Shown: positions 1-6,529, counted from the first letter of the stretch. The stretch: DNA of 9,067 nt from Mycobacterium sp. (GCA_023264755.1 JAHFVB010000018.1:4274-13340), one strand, 5' to 3'. Translations and numbers: made by a program. Notes: generated from the sequence alone by a model not told the origin.

Positions 1-971
1 ACGAAATGGCTGACGTTGCAGGCGAGTACACGCATGCGCGCGACTTCGTCGCGCACCGTCGCTGAAAGTACCGACTGGTCGAGCAACTTGGTGAACAACG
101 GCGTGGGGTCGATCGCCGCGACGATGTCGGCGCCGCGGATCTCCTCTCCGCTTTTGAGGACCACGCCTGTTGCGCGTCCGTTTGCGACGTTGATGTGCTC
201 GACCGGAGCGGAGGTACGAACCACGCCGCCGTTGGATCGGATGCTCTGGATGAGCGCATCGGTAAATGCTCCGGATCCGCCGACCGGACGGCGGATCTGG
301 AACTTATGGTTGAAGGCGAAGTAGGCCAGGATCGAGACGTTGCCCATCTCGTCGAGTGGCCGGAAGCTTCCGGTGGCGACGTTCATCGCGATCCAAGCTC
401 TGACGGCTTCGGTTTCGAACTCGTCGATGATCTCGGCCGGCGATTGCAACACGTACCGTGCTGCCGGCAACAGCTGCTTCCTGTTGCGGGCGCCTTGCTT
501 GATCATTTCGGCCACCGTCGCCGAGCCCGGCCGGGTGGGGTGATCCTTCAGATATGGCAAACCCACTTCGAGCAGACTCGTCAATCCCGTCATCAATCGA
601 CGCCATGCGTCGGCGTCCTTCTTCGACAGTCGCGCAATCGATTCGCAGGTTCGGTCCAGCGAGTGATAGTTCGAGAACTGCGAACCGTCCGGACCTACGT
701 AGGTGTTGTTGGGGTCGGGTGCGGTGAACCTCAGCCCGAACCGCGACAGCCCGAGTTCGTCGACAACAGAAGGCTTGGTGTCGACGAATGGGTACTCGAT
801 TGCGTAGGTGTTCATTTGGTAGCCGGGTGCACCCGGAATATCCTGCGTGATCGTGAAACCCCCGGGTATCGGGTTCGCCTCGAGCACCAAGACCTGTTTG
901 CCTGCTTGCGCTAGATAGGCTGCGCAGGTCAAACCGTTTATTCCCGCTCCGATGACCACGACGTCATACAT
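1..971 (-). CDS. FAD-dependent oxidoreductase, phytoene desaturase/CrtI-like (3' end outside window)
   Basis: The frame is open from an ATG at 971 to the window edge, giving 323 codons; the C-terminus lies beyond base 1. The protein starts MYDVVVIGAGINGL. This is a Rossmann dinucleotide-binding motif, GxGxxG at residues 8-13, followed by an acidic residue (E31, in VLVLEANPIPGG) that would bind the FAD ribose, and a GG pair just after it. This N-terminus is typical of the flavin amine oxidase / phytoene desaturase / retinol saturase group. Around residues 230-260 is the RRPVGGSGAFTDALIQSI segment, which resembles the 'P.GG...L...L' substrate/FAD region of CrtI-like enzymes. Family members are usually about 500 residues, so roughly a third is missing. 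The start is supported by GAGGTG at 979-984, 7 bases upstream. It is probably the last visible gene of the kinase-P450 operon, 106 bases after the P450. Expected activity is FAD-dependent desaturation or oxidation of a hydrophobic substrate; the substrate is unknown. Confidence 0.88.
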   Translation of the reverse strand, partial: MYDVVVIGAGINGLTCAAYLAQAGKQVLVLEANPIPGGFTITQDIPGAPGYQMNTYAIEYPFVDTKPSVVDELGLSRFGLRFTAPDPNNTYVGPDGSQFSNYHSLDRTCESIARLSKKDADAWRRLMTGLTSLLEVGLPYLKDHPTRPGSATVAEMIKQGARNRKQLLPAARYVLQSPAEIIDEFETEAVRAWIAMNVATGSFRPLDEMGNVSILAYFAFNHKFQIRRPVGGSGAFTDALIQSIRSNGGVVRTSAPVEHINVANGRATGVVLKSGEEIRGADIVAAIDPTPLFTKLLDQSVLSATVRDEVARMRVLACNVSHF

Positions 972-978
972 GACAAAG

Positions 979-984
979 CACCTC
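979..984 (-). promoter_or_regulatory. Ribosome binding site of the FAD oxidoreductase
   Basis: GAGGTG read on the minus strand, 7 bases before the ATG at 971. It fixes the start of a gene that is otherwise open-ended in this window. Confidence 0.7.
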
Positions 985-1077
985 GTTCGAGTTTCGGGAC
1001 GCGAACGGCGCGCCCTTCCGATGGATCATTGTTCTTTGACGAGTGGACCGTCCGACGGATCTACGACAAGGTCGAGA

Positions 1078-2322
1078 TCACACGTCCCATTCGAATTCCA
1101 GTCTCTCGGGTCGGTGGAAGATCATGCCTTCCTGCACGCGAATACTCTGTCCTGGAACCAGTTTCAGATTGGGCAGTCGAGCCAGGACGGTCTCGATCGC
1201 AACTTTCATGTCGAGGCGGGCTATCCATTGCCCGATGCAGTTGTGCGGTCCAATTCCGAAGTGGACGCTCTTTCGCATCTCTGCGACATCCCGATCGATA
1301 TCGAATCGGTCGGGGCAGCTGAAGACGGTTTCGTCATTGTTTGCAGATTGCACCAGCAGGAAAACCTTGGAGTCCTTGGCAATTCGGTTGCCGCGAATCT
1401 CGACGTCCTCTTTGACTCGACGGACGATACCGCGCGCAGGCGTGAGCCTACGTAGCGACTCCTCGACGACCTTGGGAATCAGAGCGGGGTCGTTGGTCAC
1501 CCGGGCAAGAAGCTCGCGGTCCTGAGCGAGTTTGTACAGGGTGAAACTGATGCCGCCCGCACTGGTCTCGAATCCCGCGATGACGAGTTGACCAACGATG
1601 CCGAGAATCTCGCGATCGGTCAGTCCCTTTTCGCTCTGCTCCTGAGCGAGGATGAGGCCGCTGATGATGTCATCACCCGGCTTCTCACGCCGCCTGGCGA
1701 TGGCGTCCATCAGGTACTTGCTGAATCCCACTTGCGCACGTGCGAGCTCCAGCCGGCGCGCATCCGAGATAGACGGAACGAACAGTTCGGTGATACCCAG
1801 AGTCCACTGGTGAAACTTCCCGTGGTCCTCGGCCGGGACGCCCAGGATCTTGATCAACACGTGTACCGGCATCGGGGTGGCGAAACGGTCGACCAGATCG
1901 GCACGCCCGTCATCTTGAATGGCGTCTATGAGCCTCCCGGCGGCTTCGCGGATGACATTCTCTCGGGCCCGGACGGCCGCCGGTGTCAGTGGCTTGCCGG
2001 CAAGCTTGCGGATGCGAGTGTGTGCCGGCGGGTCTTGATTGATCAGTGCTGGCTGCCATGGGGCGTACCCATGGGGCAGCTCTGCTTTCAGTTCATCAGG
2101 TACCTCGCCGACGAGGTCGTCCGGCATGCATCCGAACCGTTCGTCATCACGTATGACAGCGAGGATGTCGTCGTAGCGGCTTAGCACCCAGGCGTCTAGC
2201 TCGGGCACGTGCAGAACCGGCGCATGTTCGCGAAGTTGCCCGAACAGTTCGCAGGTGTCCCACGTGCTCCGAAACACCTCCGACATCGACGGTGTCGTGT
2301 TTGTCGGTACTTGGTTGATCAT
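1078..2322 (-). CDS. Cytochrome P450
   Basis: A complete 414-residue class I bacterial P450 of usual length, soluble and without a membrane anchor. The C-helix has HTRIR (H101-R105), the usual haem propionate contacts. The I-helix oxygen-activation motif is AGFET at 249-253 (E252/T253 pair). The K-helix ExxR is E288-R291. The haem-binding loop is FGIGPHNCIG at 355-364, with C362 as the axial thiolate. All key residues are present, so it should be active as a monooxygenase taking electrons from a ferredoxin. No ferredoxin or reductase is encoded in this window. The gene begins 24 bases after the DUF7064-like gene, so the two are almost certainly co-transcribed; upstream of its ATG is only a weak purine run (GGAAAGAGAG). 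The overall architecture resembles actinobacterial CYPs that act on sterols, terpenes or fatty acids, but I cannot assign a CYP family or a substrate by eye. Confidence 0.96.
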   Translation of the reverse strand: MINQVPTNTTPSMSEVFRSTWDTCELFGQLREHAPVLHVPELDAWVLSRYDDILAVIRDDERFGCMPDDLVGEVPDELKAELPHGYAPWQPALINQDPPAHTRIRKLAGKPLTPAAVRARENVIREAAGRLIDAIQDDGRADLVDRFATPMPVHVLIKILGVPAEDHGKFHQWTLGITELFVPSISDARRLELARAQVGFSKYLMDAIARRREKPGDDIISGLILAQEQSEKGLTDREILGIVGQLVIAGFETSAGGISFTLYKLAQDRELLARVTNDPALIPKVVEESLRRLTPARGIVRRVKEDVEIRGNRIAKDSKVFLLVQSANNDETVFSCPDRFDIDRDVAEMRKSVHFGIGPHNCIGQWIARLDMKVAIETVLARLPNLKLVPGQSIRVQEGMIFHRPERLEFEWDV

Positions 2323-2346
2323 GGGACTCTCTTTCCGCCAGTCACT

Positions 2347-3426
2347 TCAACCTTCTGACTTGCCGTAGGGGGGATAGTCCGTTGACGCGGGGAAACATTG
2401 CAGCAAACCCGGATCTCTATCGAGAAGGCGGCGCCAGTAGCGGCGGTAGTGCCGGAATGTCATGAAATCCTGGTCCTCGCCGTAGGCGACTTGACCGTCG
2501 TACTCCCAGCGCACCAGCGACCACCAGTTGAGGATGTCGCTGTTGATGGGCCATTTCAGCCAGTTCAAGCTCTGGCCGACTGCGTGCAACTCTCGGCCCA
2601 GCTCGTCGACACAATCGATGACCTGGGTGAGCACTCGACCATCGCGTCCGCGCTGCGCGCTGCGGGCTCCGTCGACGACCCGTGCCATGATGCCGTCCCG
2701 GATGTACAGGCCGGTGGTGACTGTCTCTGTAGTGCCGTCGATGGGATCTTCGTCGAACGACAAGGTGGTCTGGGGGTCGTACAGGTGAAAGCCGCTCTGT
2801 GGCGAGGCGAAAGCGTAGGGCCAGCCTGCCCGTAGTGGATCCTTGACGTCGGCGTGGCGAGGACCCCACCCCCGATCCCGAAGAGCGCCACAATTGACTT
2901 CGATTTTCTCGCCGTCGAGCTCAATCTCTCCGGTGAACCAACCAGGTTGCTCGTAATGACCGACGGAGTAGTCCTGATCCAGCGAGACCCAGTTCGCGAT
3001 GCCCGGATCCTCCTTGCCATTCTTGGCCAGCTTCATGTAGTGCGGTTCCATGGTTGCTCTCCAGGTGAGATCGAACTTCACACCGTGGCGGTCATAGCCG
3101 AGCCGGTATTCCTTTTGCGGTTCGATCATGTTGCACGTCAACGAATTCGGAAGCTCGAAGTCATACATCTGAGCCTTCTCGGGTATCGAGAGATGCTGGT
3201 CCCAACCGTAATAGAGGCAGTTGTAGACATCCTCGCCGGTGTGATCCCACATCGCCGGACCGGCCACCACGAGATTCATGTTGGGTCGGAAGTAGAAGTA
3301 GACGAAACCGCACAGATTCCGTTCCGGCACGGTGAAACCAAACAGGGTGTTCTCGCTCCAATAGGGGTCGTCACTTCTCTGGTGGAAATACTCGTCGGCG
3401 TGGTCAATCTTGTCTGTCCAGCCCAT
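2347..3426 (-). CDS. DUF7064/DUF7065-type protein with lipocalin-like (CrtC/AttH-related) fold
   Basis: A complete 359-residue protein rich in Trp and Tyr, without a signal peptide or membrane helix. Residues 153-170 hold a HYEQPGWFTGEIELDG stretch. Residues 183-190 hold RDRGWGPR. In the hydroxyneurosporene synthase (CrtC)/AttH/DUF7064 superfamily, an 'RDxxWGxR' signature of this kind follows a 'HYEQ..G.I' strand, and the fold is a tandem beta-barrel (calycin-like). Members include carotenoid hydratases and Diels-Alderase-like cyclases, but many have no known activity. A role here in binding or transforming the hydrophobic pathway intermediate is inference. The start is firm: GGAGGTGA, fully complementary to the 16S rRNA 3' end, lies directly before the ATG. 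The gene lies between the kinase (65 bases upstream) and the P450 (24 bases downstream). The family call rests on motif memory, not on a search. Confidence 0.85.
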   Translation of the reverse strand: MGWTDKIDHADEYFHQRSDDPYWSENTLFGFTVPERNLCGFVYFYFRPNMNLVVAGPAMWDHTGEDVYNCLYYGWDQHLSIPEKAQMYDFELPNSLTCNMIEPQKEYRLGYDRHGVKFDLTWRATMEPHYMKLAKNGKEDPGIANWVSLDQDYSVGHYEQPGWFTGEIELDGEKIEVNCGALRDRGWGPRHADVKDPLRAGWPYAFASPQSGFHLYDPQTTLSFDEDPIDGTTETVTTGLYIRDGIMARVVDGARSAQRGRDGRVLTQVIDCVDELGRELHAVGQSLNWLKWPINSDILNWWSLVRWEYDGQVAYGEDQDFMTFRHYRRYWRRLLDRDPGLLQCFPASTDYPPYGKSEG

Positions 3427-3427
3427 G

Positions 3428-3437
3428 TCACCTCCCT
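3428..3437 (-). promoter_or_regulatory. Strong ribosome binding site of the DUF7064-like gene
   Basis: AGGGAGGTGA on the minus strand, one base before the ATG at 3426. Eight contiguous bases match the anti-Shine-Dalgarno complement. It is the best ribosome binding site in the window, which suggests this protein is made at a higher level than its operon partners. Confidence 0.7.
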
Positions 3438-3491
3438 AATCGTTTAGTACCTGGCTGCCGTTGTGATGTTGGTGCGCTGTGGGTTCGGTAC

Positions 3492-4607
3492 TCAGGCGAG
3501 GTTGGCTGCCCGCGCAGAGTCGAGATCAATCGCCATGTCTGCGTAGCGTCGAGCCTGTTCGACGATGACGCGATCACCGCGTTCGGTGGATTCGACCTGA
3601 CTGGCCATTCCGACAAACAGCATTACGCCGTACAAGGCGCCTTCTCGATAGCTCTCCCAGCAGGCGTCAAAGTCGAAATCCTCAACACCTGAACGCAATA
3701 ACCCCTGATGATAGCGGGTAATCAGGTCGTGCTCGGCTGCGCGTCGAGCTGTGGTCGACAATGACGCTCCGAGGTAATAGGCCGGGTCGATTCCCGGCGG
3801 TCCGAGCCTCACGGTTTGGAAGTCGAGCACGGTGACCCGGGAGTCGTCCGGGTCGAGTGGAAATAGCAGGTTGTCGCTACGGAAGTCGCCGTGTTGCAGG
3901 ACTGTTGGTGCTTTCCAACTCCGCACCCAACGTCCGGCCTGCGGGACGATCGATTCGAACAGCGCAATGTGGGACTGGTCGAGATGATCGCCGAAGCGTT
4001 CGATGAACGGGGCCAGGCCAGCGGGCAGTGCATCGAATACGGCGATCGTCCGGGTCTGGTTGGCGAGCCACTCGATACTTGCCAATCTCGCAGAGTTCCA
4101 CAGCGGGGCTTGGAAGTTCACCAACTCGATGAGCGCGCGTTCGCATTCATCGATACTTGCGGTGGTGAGTACATCGCCGGCACGTGTGCGGACGGTGAGG
4201 TCTTCGAGAACAAGATTGAATGTTGTCAGGTCATCAGAAAGCTCAGCCAAGTAGCAAATGGGTATGCCCGTGGCGGGTAGCAGAGGCGCTATGTCCTGAT
4301 AGAAACGGGTTTCGAGTTCGTACATGCCCATTGCCTGGGCGAGCGCAAGACTGCCTGGATCGTCGGTGGGAAACTTCACCACAACAGATGAAGGGGCAGC
4401 CGTAGAGCGGTTGTAAGTCAGTCGGGCGCGGACCATGCGTGCGATCAGTCCACCGGTGACTGGTTCGACGTCAACCGATACGAGTTCGGCGTCATCCAAG
4501 AGGCCTGCTTTGGTGAGCCAGCAGTGAAACCAGTCGGGCGTCATCGCGGCCGAGGTGGTGACGAGCGGAATTGATTGGCGGTGGTCAATTTTCGGGGATG
4601 GGGCCAC
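3492..4607 (-). CDS. Phosphotransferase of the APH / ecdysteroid kinase-like (EcKL) fold
   Basis: A protein-kinase-like small-molecule kinase, 371 residues from the GTG at 4607. ATP-site lysine is K78 (VVVKF). The hinge region is LVLEDL at 132-137. The catalytic loop is HGDFRSDN at 239-246 (the 'HGDxxxxN' Brenner motif, D241 and N246). The metal-binding aspartate is D262 in VLDFQTVRLGPPGID; the 'LDFQ' form with 'GPPGxDxAY' is typical of the EcKL/DUF1679-like phosphotransferases rather than of true aminoglycoside resistance enzymes. Known relatives phosphorylate hydroxyl groups of steroids and other lipophilic alcohols; the substrate here is unknown. The frame is open up to an ATG at 4664, but that start has no ribosome binding site, whereas the GTG at 4607 has AGGAG 9 bases before it. 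The longer form would add 19 residues with no recognisable motif. It is the first gene of the four-gene operon, downstream of a strong promoter with an operator. Confidence 0.92.
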   Translation of the reverse strand: MAPSPKIDHRQSIPLVTTSAAMTPDWFHCWLTKAGLLDDAELVSVDVEPVTGGLIARMVRARLTYNRSTAAPSSVVVKFPTDDPGSLALAQAMGMYELETRFYQDIAPLLPATGIPICYLAELSDDLTTFNLVLEDLTVRTRAGDVLTTASIDECERALIELVNFQAPLWNSARLASIEWLANQTRTIAVFDALPAGLAPFIERFGDHLDQSHIALFESIVPQAGRWVRSWKAPTVLQHGDFRSDNLLFPLDPDDSRVTVLDFQTVRLGPPGIDPAYYLGASLSTTARRAAEHDLITRYHQGLLRSGVEDFDFDACWESYREGALYGVMLFVGMASQVESTERGDRVIVEQARRYADMAIDLDSARAANLA

Positions 4608-4616
4608 TGCTGGTGT

Positions 4617-4621
4617 CTCCT
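4617..4621 (-). promoter_or_regulatory. Ribosome binding site deciding the kinase start
   Basis: AGGAG on the minus strand, 9 bases before the GTG at 4607. It is the reason for preferring the GTG over the upstream ATG at 4664, which is preceded by TTGCCGCTCA and lacks any purine-rich element. Confidence 0.6.
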
Positions 4622-4686
4622 GATCGTGCAGGCGTTTCGGGATCTGGGCCGACCGTCTGACCATTGAGCGGCAACGGAATCGATGT

Positions 4687-4716
4687 TCGAACGACGTATT
4701 CGAACAGTATGTATGA
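4687..4716 (-). promoter_or_regulatory. Tandem TetR-type operator upstream of the kinase operon
   Basis: Two overlapping palindromes of form TCGAAC-N5-GTTCGA, offset by 13 bp. The first, 4687-4703, reads TCGAAC-GACGT-ATTCGA (5 of 6 arm pairs). The second, 4700-4716, reads TCGAAC-AGTAT-GTATGA (4 of 6). A perfect 8-bp inverted repeat TGTTCGAA / TTCGAACA with a 7-bp spacer (4684-4706) lies within. The block overlaps the -10 box, as expected for a repressor site. It matches the 6500-6529 block at 21 of 30 positions. The TetR encoded immediately upstream (4879-5505) is the natural candidate to bind it; that assignment is inference. Confidence 0.75.
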
Positions 4717-4734
4717 CGAGATCTGTGGTGTCAA
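4706..4734 (-). promoter_or_regulatory. Sigma70-type promoter of the kinase-DUF7064-P450-FAD oxidoreductase operon
   Basis: On the minus strand, a perfect TTGACA -35 box (4729-4734) is followed after exactly 17 bases by CATACT (4706-4711; 4 of 6 matches to TATAAT). Transcription would start near 4699, inside the operator block. This leaves a leader of about 90 bases before the GTG at 4607. Confidence 0.7.
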
Positions 4735-4878
4735 CCACACTTCGGTTCGATGTCCAACGGGTTGATGCGGCGTCAGATGGGTGAGAATTGCCGATCTGCG
4801 GTGATGGCGTCAGGCCTGCGGTTCTGATTCGGCACGCCTTGTCCTGTCTTCAATTCCGCACTGCTGGTGGATGATTCG
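4735..4878. other. Intergenic DNA between the kinase promoter and the end of tetR
   Basis: About 144 bases downstream of the tetR stop. I see no convincing terminator hairpin with a T-run, no conserved small ORF and no RNA gene. A lone half-site, GGTTCGA near 4744-4750, resembles one arm of the operator but has no partner. Read-through from tetR into the kinase operon cannot be excluded. Confidence 0.4.
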
Positions 4879-5505
4879 CTAGTGGGTGTTGTCGTACAGA
4901 GTTCGCCAAACGATGGTGGTGGCGCCGTCGAGCGCGGCGGCGGTCAGCTGGTCGCCACCACCGACGAGTTGATAGAGGCCGCGTTCGAACATCCAGACAA
5001 GCCACGTGGACACCGACGGTATGTTGACGTCGGCGCGAATGGTCCCGTTGGTCTGTTGGGGCGTCAGTGCCTGGATCACATCTTGGCATCGGCGTTGCAT
5101 GACGGCGGCATACTGATCCCGGACGCGAGGCTCGTAGGCCGCCGCCTCAATTACCGCGGAGAGCATTCTGCCGTGTTCTCGATAGCCCTCGGCAAGGTGA
5201 GACAAAGCCTGGTGCAGGTCAGCTCGGCTAGCGCCGGCCGGCAGGGCGAACCAATCTGAGGCAGCCGCTCCGATCACCTGAGTCACCTGGTCCAAGAGTT
5301 CGGCGGCCAACGCGCCCTTGTCCTCGAAGTACACATAGAACGTCGACCGTGCGATGCCCGCCTCGGTGATGAGTTGTTCGACGGAGATGTCGGAGAACGT
5401 CGTACCGTCGGCCAATAGCCGTTCGACGATCGTGAAGAGTCGACGCGAGAGATCGGTCCTACGCTCCGCACGGTTGGTCTTTCCCTTGCGTGCTACGGCA
5501 GCCAT
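4879..5505 (-). CDS. TetR-family transcriptional regulator, EthR-like
   Basis: A 208-residue protein of normal TetR length. The N-terminal helix-turn-helix spans about residues 38-64, with the sequence ISVEQLITEAGIARSTFYVYFEDKG; the recognition helix is around ARSTFYVYF. This is close in wording to the DNA-binding domain of mycobacterial EthR (ISVDDLAKGAGISRPTFYFYF, recalled from memory). The C-terminal segment WMFERGLYQLVGGG (171-184) parallels EthR's 'MNERTLFASFAG', so the ligand-binding domain also looks EthR-like, with a hydrophobic pocket able to take an amphipathic ligand. EthR represses a neighbouring flavin monooxygenase and binds a long operator as a cooperative multimer. Here the candidates are its own unit (with the membrane protein, 37 bases upstream) and the P450 operon downstream, both carrying the same tandem operator. 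The ligand is probably a substrate or product of that pathway (inference). Confidence 0.93.
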   Translation of the reverse strand: MAAVARKGKTNRAERRTDLSRRLFTIVERLLADGTTFSDISVEQLITEAGIARSTFYVYFEDKGALAAELLDQVTQVIGAAASDWFALPAGASRADLHQALSHLAEGYREHGRMLSAVIEAAAYEPRVRDQYAAVMQRRCQDVIQALTPQQTNGTIRADVNIPSVSTWLVWMFERGLYQLVGGGDQLTAAALDGATTIVWRTLYDNTH

Positions 5506-5542
5506 ATCGTCGTTTCCCGCTTTCGGACAATTCCCAGGTCCA

Positions 5543-6373
5543 CTAGGGTATCGCGGAGGTGTCTGATGTCACGGACACGCTGGGGTGCCGCTCTGGTCGG
5601 TGGAGGTCTGGTGTCAATGCCGCAGTGTCCGCCTGCCGCCGTGCCCCCTGAAGCACGGCCCGTCGGGCCAGCGTGATCATGATCGCGAACCATGTCGTGA
5701 ATGCGGCGAAGGGGATCCACCAGACGAGAATTCCGTTCCACGCGAGCGGCCCAGTCTTCATGAAGTAGGCCGCGAACGCGGGCAAGAAGGTGATGCTTAT
5801 CCACACCTGCAGGTATCCGACCCAGCGAGGAAACGTCGGTTCGCTCCGGCGATCGGTGAATATGGCGGCGGCAAGCGTCAGGTACTGCACGATGAAGGGC
5901 ACGATGGGCGTGATGAACAGCAACCAGCCGAGGTCGACAAGTGCCTGCGTGATCTCCGGATTGCGTGCTGGACGGAATGCGGCCGCGGCCCAAATCAACG
6001 CCGGCAGAAAGAAGGTCGATGCCGACATGACGCCGGCGGCAAGCTGGGTTCCTGAGAGGAATCGCGAGGGTCCCTCGACCTCCCTGATGAAGTCGGAGAG
6101 CAAGGCGGTCCACGGTAGGTAGAGCGCGGATCCAATGACCATCAGCACCATGCCGGCCATGATCGGATAGGTCCGTGTGCGGAACAGATTGGCAATCTGC
6201 TCTGCATTGTCCGACGGCGCCAGCGGTGGTATCCACTGCGCAAGAAAGGCGAAGCCGACGAGCCAGAAGAAGAAGAATGCCACCGCCGACCACACCCCGG
6301 CCAGGCGTACCCCCATGCCGTAGCCCGTCCGGTCACGGTCGGTGTGGTGCGTGTTGGCCGGGGTTGTCTGCAT
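5543..6373 (-). CDS. Six-helix integral membrane protein, unknown family
   Basis: I do not recognise the family. From the ATG at 6373 the product is 276 residues. Six hydrophobic helices are evident at about 25-47 (VWSAVAFFFFWLVGFAFLAQ), 69-91, 111-133, 148-171, 184-205 and 214-236, followed by a polar, Arg- and Asp-rich C-terminal tail of about 35 residues. No catalytic or transporter motif stands out. The frame is open to a GTG at 6478 and also contains an ATG at 6391; neither has a ribosome binding site, and the extra N-terminal residues are polar and unlike a signal. The ATG at 6373 has GGAGAG 10 bases upstream and is preferred. It precedes tetR by 37 bases, so it is probably under the same operator-controlled promoter at 6517-6545. 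Export or uptake of the pathway's substrate or ligand is possible but unsupported by any motif. Confidence 0.82.
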   Translation of the reverse strand: MQTTPANTHHTDRDRTGYGMGVRLAGVWSAVAFFFFWLVGFAFLAQWIPPLAPSDNAEQIANLFRTRTYPIMAGMVLMVIGSALYLPWTALLSDFIREVEGPSRFLSGTQLAAGVMSASTFFLPALIWAAAAFRPARNPEITQALVDLGWLLFITPIVPFIVQYLTLAAAIFTDRRSEPTFPRWVGYLQVWISITFLPAFAAYFMKTGPLAWNGILVWWIPFAAFTTWFAIMITLARRAVLQGARRQADTAALTPDLHRPERHPSVSVTSDTSAIP

Positions 6374-6383
6374 GAAAGCACTG

Positions 6384-6389
6384 CTCTCC
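6384..6389 (-). promoter_or_regulatory. Ribosome binding site deciding the membrane-protein start
   Basis: GGAGAG on the minus strand, 10 bases before the ATG at 6373. The spacing is at the long end of normal. The alternatives at 6391 (ATG) and 6478 (GTG) lack such an element. Confidence 0.45.
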
Positions 6390-6499
6390 ATGGTCACGGC
6401 GAACCAATGTTCTTGGTCTGCACGTCGCGGTTGCCTACGGTCTGCGGATCCGGCAGAGCCGATCCGAGGTTTCCGCACAATTCGGTGGAACGAGATCTG

Positions 6500-6529
6500 C
6501 CGAACAAGAGGTTCGAACGGTATGTTCGA
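6500..6529 (-). promoter_or_regulatory. Tandem TetR-type operator upstream of the membrane protein/tetR unit
   Basis: Two overlapping palindromes of the same form as the 4687-4716 block. At 6513-6529 is TCGAAC-GGTAT-GTTCGA (6 of 6 arm pairs, the best copy). At 6500-6516 is CCGAAC-AAGAG-GTTCGA (5 of 6). They are again offset by 13 bp. The block overlaps the likely -10 region of the promoter. Autoregulation by the TetR at 4879-5505 is the natural inference. Confidence 0.78.

Noticed and set aside
195..914. 239-codon plus-strand frame opposite the FAD oxidoreductase
   Set aside because: It is antisense to a clear FAD-binding protein, is Arg/Gly/His-rich and has no domain; it is a GC-bias shadow.
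1055..1066. Short inverted repeat CCGTC-C-GACGG-like after the P450, considered as a terminator
   Set aside because: The loop is only one base and no T-run follows, so it is unlikely to terminate transcription.
972..1077. Possible small ferredoxin or coding tail between the P450 and the FAD oxidoreductase (minus-strand LDLVVDPSDGPLVKEQ then stop)
   Set aside because: The frame is only about 26 codons between stops, contains no ATG, GTG or TTG start and has no cysteines, so it is not a ferredoxin.
1588..2184. 198-codon plus-strand frame opposite the P450
   Set aside because: It overlaps the conserved P450 motifs on the other strand and has no ribosome binding site or recognisable domain.
2854..3447. 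197-codon plus-strand frame opposite the DUF7064-like gene
   Set aside because: It is a mirror of the real coding frame and lacks any family signature.
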